A stretch of DNA of 64,000 nucleotides, from assembly GCA_015680905.1 (NCBI GenBank), contig CM027381.1, positions 51,092,501 to 51,156,500 on the forward strand, read 5' to 3'. The DNA comes from Coptis chinensis (lineage: Eukaryota > Streptophyta > Magnoliopsida > Ranunculales > Ranunculaceae). A program made the translations under genes and the position numbers. The notes beneath the pieces are model-generated. The model made no database searches, was not told where the DNA came from, and saw only the letters and a list, made by a program, of their open reading frames with translations. This document shows, piece after piece, positions 1-9,334 of the stretch. The stretch's first letter is position 1; each line of letters begins with the position of its first letter.

Positions 1-465
1 AGTAGAGGGTCAGAAAAATACCAAAATGCACAAAGCATGTGCACCCTTCTAACATATCATAGATTATGTATTAACCTACAAACCAAGCAACCTAGCAACC
101 AAAAATACTTACATTTCACAAATTACGCCTTATTTTTCTCTTAGACAATTTCTAGTCTTATTTTCCCACGGTTTCTACACATTCTTCCCGGATTGTTTAG
201 GGCTATTTCTCTGGGGGATTTCCATCTCTCTGCTTTCTTCTTCCTCCCTTTTGTTTGAGAAATGTTTGGATTCAAAATCAATATCTGAAATAAAGATTTG
301 GAAGTCAAAATATATATTATATATATTTTTATCAAATTAAATATTATAATAAATCAAATAACATTAAACACTAAACCTATATCAAATTAAACATTAATAT
401 CACAATCATAACCTGTGAGGTATCAAAGAAAGACTCTTCAACTTCATTATCTTCGCCTCCTTCGC
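1..465. other. AT-rich stretch without a recognised gene
   Basis: AT-rich DNA downstream of the first transposase-like gene. It contains long A/T runs and no open frame with recognisable motifs on either strand. It may include the 3' untranslated part of that minus-strand gene, but no element end or target duplication is visible. Confidence 0.4.
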
Positions 466-2080
466 TCAAGCTATATTCAACGTTGAGACATGCTTAGCCA
501 TTTCATCCATCTTTTCTATAAAATATGAATAAGCATCAACACTACTCCCCCCGTCGTAAGCCACTTGAGAAGCAACCTTGATACAATGAGCCACTCTCAA
601 AAGTTCATGGTTTTCATGGCCGCCACTAATCCAAAGATGAAACTCCGCTCTATCGTGTTTGCCTTTTGCATCCACCGCTTCAAAAGAAAATGCCTTGGAA
701 TCTCTTCGATTTAAATAGCGCTGAAAAATCTTTAACATGTGACCACAAAGTAACCCCATAAACTGAAAATACTTACATTCACAGTCTCCCTCTAAGGTTC
801 CTCTATTGAAACTAGCTCACTTTCCAAACGGACTTCTTCAAGGGTCTCAATTTCACCATGTAGCTTCCGGTTCCATTGTTGACAATCTCGTCCCCATCAA
901 TTTTGTACTCTATCTTTGCCTTCTCTAATTGCTCCTTAAATATATTGAATGCATTAATCGTATAGACCTTTGCAGCATGCATAAGGAGGAAATCATCTTT
1001 AGCCACAATTCGTGAACTATGCTCAGTGCGGTAATCAGCATCTCTTTCATTCCTAGCAATCAAAGCCAAAGATCTCTCATTACCATGTACAAACTCTATC
1101 AGCATAGTGCTCAAATTTACAAATTGGTCGTAATGAGAATTCATCGATTCACTCCTCCCAGTCGTATGCATACCAGCAAAAAATGTGTCATTGAGATAAC
1201 AAGGAACCCATTTCTCCCGCATATTATACATTTCTGTCAACTAAGGATTTGCAGACAACTCATTCTTCTCTATTATTGTACACCATCTTCTTTCAAAACC
1301 AGCAATCTTATACAAGGAGAGACCCTAGCAAAAGGCCAGAAGCAATGGTGGGAGAATAGACCCAATTTTGTTTATAGGTTAGAGAATCAACACTCTACTT
1401 ATTTCAGATTTATTTCTTAAAAATTTAGGAAATGTATGTTGGAGTGGTCTACCCAGGGCCCTCACAAAATGTATACTGTTTTTTCTTTGCTATCTAATAC
1501 AATTACCCTTTAGCAAAAAAAAAAATACGAGGAGAGAAATAGTGTTATTCAGGTCAGTTACCAATGTCTCAATTTTAGTAAAGGATAGCTTCTCTTGAAA
1601 TTTCTGCATAATATGCCAAAGACAGTAACGATGACGAGTATCAGGGAACACTTTTGCAATGGCTGCAGTCATCGCTCTATCCTGGTAAGTGATGATTGCA
1701 GTTGGCGCACGACCACCCATGGCTGCAAGCCGGCCTTTAAACAACCATATGAATGTATCTTCTGTCTCATCAAGTAACAGCGCGCAACCAAATAACTGAA
1801 TCGACCATGCTTTGATTGACTCCAGGAAAAGGGGCAAAAGGCATAGAGTATGCATTCGTACGTTATGTGGTATCAAAAGAGACAACATCCCCGAAATACT
1901 CATACTGCACTCGAGACCTCCCATCAACCCAGAAAAAGTTTACTGCAGTCCCATTTTGATCTAGATCAATAGCGTAGTAAAACTGGGGATTCTCGGCACT
2001 CTTCTGCATAAAATATTTAAGCACGGCAGTTGCATCACCTTCTTTAGGCATCTTTCTAGTCAAACCATAATGATGGTTCT
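466..2080 (-). pseudogene. FAR1/FHY3-type (MULE transposase) gene relic A
   Basis: Reading leftward, the pieces follow the order of a FAR1-related/MULE transposase. From about 2075 a segment with GDATAVLKYF and a YAID...FFWVDGRSR block ends in VSFDTT, which carries the first DDE aspartate. At 1800-1500 come FGCALLLDETEDTF, then ITYQDRAM (second-aspartate region) and CLWHIMQKFQ. At 1330-812 come an FEKRW-like block, MREKWVPCYL and GRSESMNS. At 790-466 a SWIM-type finger (CKYFQFMGLLCGH) is followed by a C-terminal helical tail. The frame changes after VSFDTT, and 1310-1510 reads as an intron or small insertion. The N-terminal FAR1 DNA-binding domain is not seen, so this is a 5'-truncated, broken copy. 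FHY3/FAR1 are domesticated Mutator-like transposases acting as nuclear transcription factors; I cannot tell whether this was a host FRS gene or a mobile MULE. Confidence 0.75.
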
Positions 2081-2883
2081 AGCAATCCTTATTTGTAATG
2101 CTAACCCAACTTCTTCTCCACTAAAACAAATTAACTTTACCGACCAGGTAAAACCGTGTTCACCAAAAATCCTAGCTCATAATTAGTAGTAAAGTATGCC
2201 ATTAAAAACGCTTCACTAAAAATTAGTATAAACAAATAATTGTCTATATCATTATGTTGATGATAGTATGTCATCCAAATAGTCCATAGCCAAGAAAGTA
2301 TGTCATAAGTAACACCTTACAAAGGTACTATGTAAAAATAACGATGTATGTGATTATAAATAACATACATAGTATAATATGTCATGGAAAATATCATAGC
2401 ATACCGTCATACATAACAAAGTACATACCCAACGCCGCATGCGAATGTATTATGTAAAAATAATTGTAAATCTGCTTTTAATTAACATACATAGTATAGT
2501 ATGTTATGCAAAATTTCATAGAGAGTACGAGTACGTGGTCTACTACCGGTACATAAGAATTAAAGATAGTTTTATAAAAACGAAAAGTATATCATACTTT
2601 ATGCCAAATATATGCAACTAGAAATGGCATTGTGGAAGCATCGACATATGCAATGAGATGTCAACGATTGAGTTTTACCTTTAAAAGTATGTCACTTAAA
2701 GTAAGTGACATACCGACCCGTCAATTTTGTAAGAAGTGACATAACATATAAGTATGACAGTTATAGTGTCATATCTACTCGCAGAGCTTATATACCGACA
2801 TTATATGGACGACAATCAATAAGCTATGCACAACACTATATAACAAAGAAAGTTTATATAATGACAATGTATAAGTCATCCAA
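2081..2883. repeat. AT-rich repeats rich in TATGTCAT/CATACATAG motifs
   Basis: Gene-free, strongly AT-rich DNA with many scattered near-copies of TATGTCAT, TACTATGTAAAAATAA and ACATACATAGTATA. The last two appear twice about 125 bp apart (near 2328-2380 and 2450-2505). The piece at 2511-2550 recurs in the same orientation at about 7530-7565. Both copies sit just before a 33-bp dyad array, so the block looks like a duplicated subterminal region of a DNA transposon. Confidence 0.5.
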
Positions 2884-3130
2884 CAAGAGTATGAACATTC
2901 GTTGTTCATAGTCCGACAAGAGTATGAACATTCATTGTTCATAGTCCAACAAGAGTATGAACATTCAGTGTTCATAGTCCACTAGGAGTATGAACAATGT
3001 TCATTCATAGTCCAACAAGAGTATGAACAAATGTGTTCATAGTCCACTAGGAGTATGAACACCTAATGTTCATGGGTCAATTTGAGATACCCCCTGCTTT
3101 GAGCCACTAGGAGTATGAACACTTAAAGTC
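2884..3130. repeat. 33-bp tandem repeat with internal dyad, array 1
   Basis: About seven units with starts at 2884, 2917, 2950 and 2982, a period of 32-33 bp. Each unit contains a near-palindrome of the form ATGAACATTCATTGTTCAT followed by AGTCCAACAAGAG or AGTCCACTAGGAG. The last units are degenerate. The same unit recurs at 8196-8480 and 37258-37790. In the last case it lies inside a delimited non-autonomous MULE, so I infer this array also belongs to a MULE. Confidence 0.85.
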
Positions 3131-3263
3131 CACTATTTAGTATGGAGGACAATAGAGTAGCATTGAAGATAAGATAAAAGAGTGAAGATAAGATAAGGGT
3201 ATAAAATATATTTCACCCGTTATAAAATTTTGGCAGAGAACAACAAATTCTAAGAACATTCAA

Positions 3264-3451
3264 CTAGTATACTTGCATGGCAAAGGGGGAGAGGAGCTTG
3301 AGCCAAGGGGGAGAGAGAGTTGGGTGAAGGAGAAAGGGTATTGGGGGCGAAGAAAAAATGAGGGAGAAGTTGAAGACAGAGACAGAAACCAACCAACTTG
3401 GTTTTGTCCAAGATACCCCTTACGCCAAGATCGTTCACCCCGCTCACTCGA
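3264..3451 (-). mobile_element. Short Helitron-like element
   Basis: On the minus strand it begins TCGAGTGAGCG and ends CCATGCAAGTATACTAG followed by T. It contains the shared core GTTGGTTGGTTTCTGTC and a pyrimidine-rich body. Related copies in the window begin TCAAGTGAG and end ACTAG|T. TC...CTRR ends inserted before T without target duplication are the hallmark of Helitrons. The 5' flanking base here is G rather than the expected A. At 188 bp it is non-coding and non-autonomous. Confidence 0.6.
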
Positions 3452-4382
3452 CAAGCATGAAAAATGTCATAACTAAATCAAAATGAAAGAGAGATGAACT
3501 TACTCTAAGCCTACGATGGTTGGCAATGAAATTTCTAGTGGAGGAGTTGTCAACAATGGGAATTGGTGGCACTTCGTTACATTTTCTTTTTTGGGTTTGG
3601 GTGCTTGATCCTCCTCGTGTTCGTGGAGGCATGTTTAAAATGACAGTTTAGAACATTGATAGTTAGGGTTTAATGATAATTGTAATCTCCATGAAGTCAT
3701 TGCTACATATGATATCCCAAACTTTATAAAAAATGTTATAAGAGAATGTTTGAAAAACAAAAGTTTGTGCAAAACATGATTAAGAAACATTTGTCAGAGA
3801 TTAAGATGTGTATTGGACTCTGGGTTGCTCGTTCCATTGCTAATTCACTAAATTAATGTAAGTTCAAACAAGTGCCAAAATTAGCTATAAAAATAGGATT
3901 TAGAGTACACTACAGAGCATCATAAACATACTCTGACTTATGTTTACAAGAGAAAAAAAAAAAATCTTTTGCATTTCTTCAGTATGACAGAATATCCTTG
4001 CTAGTTCGCCAAATCCCGAATTCTTATTACTTAATTAAGATAGCTTGTTCTAGAACCCAACAAATCCTCATTCACTTTCTTGTTGAAAGGCAGCTGGTGT
4101 TCTTTTGTCACAACACAAGTGATAAAGCTCACCGAGCTCGATCGCCTTTGGTTCCTACCTTAAACCGACAAAGAACTTACCATATTCTTGCATTTTAATG
4201 CTATTTTCTGAAAGAGCACTTAACAAAAACTAGTTAATACCATTTCTCATATTTCTAATACATTCTGCAATTTATGACAGTATATACACATACACAAAAT
4301 AGATATTAAAGCCAAAAAACCCTGTCAGTACAAGGATAGTTACGAAAGGTCTAAATCCATAACATTTTTTGGAACCCTTTTA
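3452..4382. other. Intergenic, no supported gene
   Basis: Mostly AT-rich DNA. The only notable frame is on the minus strand from 3632: a start codon followed by a basic, serine- and proline-containing N-terminus (MPPRTRGGSSTQTQKRK). It continues about 47 residues to near 3490 and then runs toward the Helitron-like element. It could be an orphan first exon, but nothing else supports it. Confidence 0.3.
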
Positions 4383-4900
4383 TACCACTTCACGATCCTT
4401 GGTTCCATTATAGTTGCCCAATCCCAAGCTTCTGTCCATGCAAATGACTCCCACCCTGGAGCAAGTGGCGGAATAGGACTATCATCTTCAAGCACGAGTT
4501 TCACAAAATGTGTGCCTCCTCCAATGTGGCCTTTTGCCGCTTATCCGACACGAAGTTGGATCAGAGAAGTCCACAAAGGAAAGTATGACATATATTCTTT
4601 CTCTCCAATGACGACAAGGACACACCGAAAAGTATTAGCGCTAAAAATCCCATTGAAGGAAGTTCAAACCATTCTTTGGGTTCATCGATATGGAACTGTA
4701 CATCGTAGATTTGTCTTGATCGCTTCTTTTCGTTTCTTCTCCACCCAAAGATGAAGTATAATCTGCCTCATGGGAAATCAACTCTGTCAACATAAGAGCC
4801 CTCACAAGAATCCATGCATCACCTCCATTATACCCTAAGCATCGCGGCAATCGCTACTAAATCCACAATGTCCATTCGGTTCAACATCTTGCCAATCCAC
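4383..4900 (-). other. OTU cysteine-protease-like domain attached to relic B
   Basis: On the minus strand, DVEPNGHCGF at about 4895-4860 resembles the OTU active-site box with its catalytic cysteine. It is followed by LGYNGGDAWILVR and a LMLTELISHEADY helix (4840-4770). Further on, GGGTHFVKLVLEDDSPIPP and WESFAWTEAWDW (about 4525-4400) match the region around the OTU catalytic histidine. The pieces lie in order but in more than one frame, so the domain is degraded. OTU proteases cleave ubiquitin or related linkages. Fusion to plant MULE-type transposases is, from memory, a recurrent plant arrangement. The fusion itself is inferred from order and strand. Confidence 0.6.
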
Positions 4901-7211
4901 AATGAAGTCTCAAGATCAATGGATTTAAGTCACGAGCCCATCATCCCAATTAGACCCAATTTCAGGTAAATCTACAAACACTTGAATATGAGTTCTTCTT
5001 GGTTTTCTTTTGCATGGTACCAACTTCTTGGCTTTACTATTCTTGCTTTCTTGAGTTACAATTTGTTCCTCAACTGTTTGTGCATACTTGAAAAGTAAAG
5101 GCTCTCTCTTTGTGTCCCTTTTATCTTTACAAGTCTTCACACCAATTTTTATTCCAGGTGGCCTACCCCTCACATTGGTGTTGACCCGAGGCTCTCGCCT
5201 GAAAGTTGCCTTTGGATCACCTAGTTTTACACACTTTTTCAGCATCAAAACCTTTTGTTCATCCGAGAGCCGACCAAACTTCTTCCAATGCGTGCAAGCT
5301 CGGGCTGAATATCAAAGGACCCATTAGGAAGATCAATTGGAGTGCTATTAAGCTGTCTCCACCTAGGGTGTATCAAAGATAAGGGGATGCTTCCCCTACC
5401 AATTAGAACAATTTCACATAACTCATGGGCACAAGGAAGCCCATACATACTCTTGTAAACACAACGACAATGAATTTCATCTGTCCCAACTCTAACAAAC
5501 CTTATTAGCTCTTTTGCTATCAAATCCAATGCATCTATAGAAATGTACCCTCTAAGTTGCACATATGTGTTTTGTTTGTAACGATGATCCCAGAGATTCA
5601 AGCTCCTATTAAAAGAACTTTCAATTTCTGTCACTTGGTTTGTCAGGAGATTATTAATCAAATTAAAGTTTCGGCAGAAGTTACCATTATTGCTAGAACG
5701 CAAATGCCTCTTCAAAGAGGAATGCATACTTTCAATTCGGTTACTGCTCGAAGTACCAAAATGCATATGGAGATCTATCCAAGCCGAGACAAACCTTTCT
5801 TTGTACTTCGAAAGCCACTGGTCTTCTATGTATTCCACAACACCATAATGATCTCTGTACTCAAGTTTAAAACAACATAGGTGTTCCAAGTACTCAACTT
5901 CAGTACGAGCTATTATCACTGTTTCGAACATAAACATAAATTGTTCATACTCAACAAATTTCTCAAATGTTTTTTTGGCCTTTGTCTCGATGTTCCTCCT
6001 GATGTGAACTTGACACAAGAAGTGTGCAGCTTCAGGAAACACTATAGCTATCGCATTCATAAGTGCCAACTCACAATCAGTCGTAATTATCTTTACAGAA
6101 GTAGCTTTGTAGTCCAGAATATCACGCAACCTCTTCAAAACCCATAGGTAAGAACCTTCTTTCTCAATCTCCAAATACCCAAAAGCAATACATAATGTCT
6201 TCATCGTGGATGTGAACCCAACAACTTCAAACAATGGCATCTTGAAGACATTCATCTTGTAAGTGCAATCCATGACAATGACCTCGAAAACACTTTGCCA
6301 AATGAATTGATTGGGGATGTGCAAACAACAAATCTCTACATTCACCGCTAATCGGATTATCCCTATGAAACTCGTGTACCCAAATTCTTCTAAATTTCTT
6401 AGAAATTCTTGCATTTGGTTTCTTCCACTCAACCGAACCAACCTGATTCTTGTGGACGATAATTGTATAAAGTGCTTTTGTTTGACAAATTATTGTCATC
6501 TCTCTGCTTCAAGAGGGTAAAATTTCACGCGGTTTAACACCACTCAAAGACAAATCTGAACAATCAATTTTTCTTTTAGCTTTTAACCTTCCGGCCCAAT
6601 GCACGACCTATAAGATGCTCCCCAATAGTATGATTATGAGTTCCACACATAACACTCAAGATCCATCCACATTCGCTTTCAGTAATTCCCTTTTCAACAC
6701 AAATGGATGTACCACATTTCTTCAAACTAGATTGCCTATATTCTTTGGTTTTTGTTCAATATTTTCGGCTTTACGGATGGTCTAAATTTTCCACTCCTTT
6801 CGCAACTCAAGAAAACTCTAGGTCTTCAAGTCCCTAATTATCAGACCTTGATATCACAACCACAACTCCAACAAATATACCAACCGGGAACACCATCGGA
6901 TCAACGAGTGACGATCTTCAAGACCAACGTAAACCCTTGATCTTAGATACTATTGACTAAAAATTGTTTTTGCTAAGTTATTGATAAAATAAATAAAAAT
7001 ACAAGCTTTCAAATTACATTATTACCTCAATTGTTGTAAATGATTCGGTCATATCGGGATAGCTAATTTCAACATTGTTGTAAAGTTCATCATCAGAATA
7101 ATAATTTGATTGCAGTAGTGTTAAAGTTGACTCCATGTCACTTTTAACATTAATCAAAGTTATCATTTTGATTTTGGCGGGAGAATTTATCTTGAACGTT
7201 GCTTCCAGCAC
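4383..7211 (-). pseudogene. FAR1-type MULE transposase with OTU-like C-terminal domain, relic B
   Basis: Exon 1 probably runs 7211-7020 (acidic N-terminus ending MTESFTTIE before a GT). Next, 6945-6560 carries a degraded FAR1-type zinc-binding region (CGTHNHTIGEHL, GRALGRKV) with in-frame stops. The best-preserved part, 6441-5245, is a 398-residue transposase core: MDCTYKMNVFKMPLFEVVG (first D), ITTDCELALMNAI (second D), FLCQVHIRRN, SSNRIESMHSSLK (E region), SWIM finger CRCVYKSMYGLPCAH, then HPRW. A basic RGRPPG-type tail follows (5248-4925), then an OTU-like domain to about 4383. Transposase, tail and OTU parts are in different frames, so the locus is broken. MULE transposases act in the nucleus, cut element ends and usually give 8-11-bp target duplications. 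No terminal repeats could be fixed by eye. Confidence 0.8.
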
Positions 7212-7526
7212 ATGAGTCCATTCTTAAAGTGAAAATTTGGTGGGAATAACAACAATTTTGTGGGTGACTCAAGACTAACCTAAGAGAACAACAGAGGGAG
7301 GGGGAGAAATTTCAGAGAGCATGAGTAGTAGGAGTGTTCGTGGAGTAGTAAGTACGGTGAAGAGCTCGTTTGAATTACAATGGGGTGTGGAGAGAGTTAT
7401 TTAAGGTTATAATGGTCATATTAACAAAAAATGGGGTGTGGAGAGAGCAGCACCAATTTTTTGGAATAAATTTGCCATGTGTAGAGAGACAATCGGGGTG
7501 TGACGAGTATTACTCATAAGTTAATA
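7212..7526. other. Upstream region of relic B
   Basis: No gene is seen. It holds a purine-rich stretch and two near-copies of AATGGGGTGTGGAGAGAG (about 7379-7396 and 7431-7448) separated by about 50 bp. A further GGGGTGTG lies at 7495. This could be promoter or subterminal transposon sequence for the minus-strand gene to its left, but no terminal inverted repeat could be confirmed. Confidence 0.35.
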
Positions 7527-8822
7527 TTTCATAGAGTACAGAGTACGTGACCTACTACCCGGTATTGCATTGTAAAAAGCATGGATATATGTTATAAAAA
7601 ATGTCATATAGGATGTAGTATATCATACTTTATAGTATATCGTACTCATGTTCTATAAATAGAAAGTATATCATACTTTATGGATGGTACAATAAAACAA
7701 TTGTTTAAGACGATAGTATGTCAATAAGAGTTTTATACATTTGGTAGTAGTATGTCATAAGAGCTACAATCACTGATATATATGACTATATGTCATACTC
7801 AAATGTTATGTCACTTTTTATAAGCTATGTCAATAAGAGTTTTATACGTTGGGTCTCATAAGCGTAGCAATCACAATTAGATATATGTCATACCTCGAAT
7901 ATTATGTTACTTTTTATAATATATGCTAGTATGAGTTTTATGATTACATTGGTAGTATGTCATAAGCTACAATCAATCGATATATATGATACTATATGTC
8001 ATACTCAAATGTTATGTGAATTGCTGATAGATATGACACTATATATGTCATACTCGAATGTTATGTCAATTTTTATAATATATTCGTTTGGTAGTATATC
8101 ATAAGAATCACAGATAGATATAACACTATATTTGTCATACTAGAATGTTATGTTAACATATGACATATTCCTCTGCAAGCGCTCCAACCTTCTGTTATGT
8201 TCATAGTCCAATTGTGGTATGAACAAAGAATGTTCATAGCTCATGACTATGAACAATCATTGTTCATAGCATTGAGTGTTCATAGCTACCGAACTATGAA
8301 CAATCACTGTTCATAGCTACCGAACTATGAACAATCATTGTTCATAGTCAAATTGTGGTATGAACAAAGAATATTCATAGCTCATGACTATGAACATTGA
8401 TTGTTCATAGTACGTACAGTATACAGAAACATACCAGAAAGTAGAATTGTTCATAGTTCGGTAGCTATGAATAATGAGATGTTCATAGTCCCTTTCTCCC
8501 CACGCATTACAATCAAGAATTGGTTTCTTAATCTCATTACTGTAATTAGTACTAATCAGGCAAGTCCTCATCATACGAGGAGGAACCAGTAGGTATATTC
8601 ACAATAATTTTAGATCTTCCGACCTCCTAGGAGTTATGTCATATAATTTTAGATACTCACTGATAGATATGACACTATATATGTCATACTCGAATGTTAT
8701 GTGACTTTTTATAATATATATACGTTTGGTAGTATACTACAATCACAGATAGATATGACACTATATTTGTCATACCAGAATGTTATGTTACTGTTTATGG
8801 CATATTCCTCTGTTCGGCGCTA
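7527..8822. repeat. Degenerate satellite-like repeat (TATGTCATACTCGAATGTTATGT family)
   Basis: At least seven near-copies of a unit around TATGTCATACTCGAATGTTATGT, followed by a TTTATAATATAT stretch and GTTTGGTAGTAT. They lie near 7790, 7885, 7995, 8048, 8135, 8685 and 8770, about 50-110 bp apart. The 33-bp dyad array 2 splits the block. The sequence flanking it on the left (ATATTCCTCTGCAAGCGCT, about 8167) recurs on its right (ATATTCCTCTGTTCGGCGCT, about 8803). No coding capacity is seen. Confidence 0.7.
8196..8480. repeat. 33-bp-type dyad repeat, array 2
   Basis: About eight alternating half-units of the form GTTCATAG...CTATGAAC, for example AACTATGAACAATCATTGTT. Each forms a short dyad and is joined by CTACCGAA, CTCATGA or TCCAATTGTGG linkers. 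The core is the same as in arrays 1 and 3, although the spacers differ. The array splits the TATGTCAT satellite block. Confidence 0.8.
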
Positions 8823-9334
8823 TAAGAATGAACATATCCATTTATGAACTGACATATGTCTGCTGATGGTCTTGTCTCATGGTGAGGGACAACCCCAACA
8901 TCCCAACAATAAGAAACAACAGAATATACAAACAATGCTTGTCAATATAGCGTATAGAATATTGCTCTATTTCATTGATTAAACCAAGGAAAATAAGAAA
9001 ATAACACCATAGATACCGCTACAAAATAATTTAGAAGCCAATCTTGAAATCTTCACCATTGTGCGATATTACAAAAATGTTTACAAAAATATTGTTAGAA
9101 GATTAGCAACAACTGCTCTAAAGCTTAGCAGCATTGTACTCCTCTTTCCTAACGCCAACCATCCGTATCTGAGAAAAAAGACTCTCCGTAGTCACTATAA
9201 AAACTTTCCAACATTGAATTTCTCCTAAACCTTCCTCCCAACCCTCATCCACGGAAACGCTTATAAGTTCAACAGGAGAAAAATAGTCACTCTAATGGTA
9301 CAATCTAAGCTAAGTTTACTCCCTACTAGAAAAA
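8823..9334. other. Intergenic, downstream of relic C
   Basis: No gene or repeat is recognised. It is AT-rich with short frames only. It may contain the 3' untranslated region of the minus-strand gene ending at 9335. Confidence 0.35.

Noticed and set aside
3273-3476. Plus-strand frame rich in Glu/Arg/Gly
   Set aside because: It is the reverse reading of the pyrimidine-rich body of the Helitron-like element, not a protein gene.
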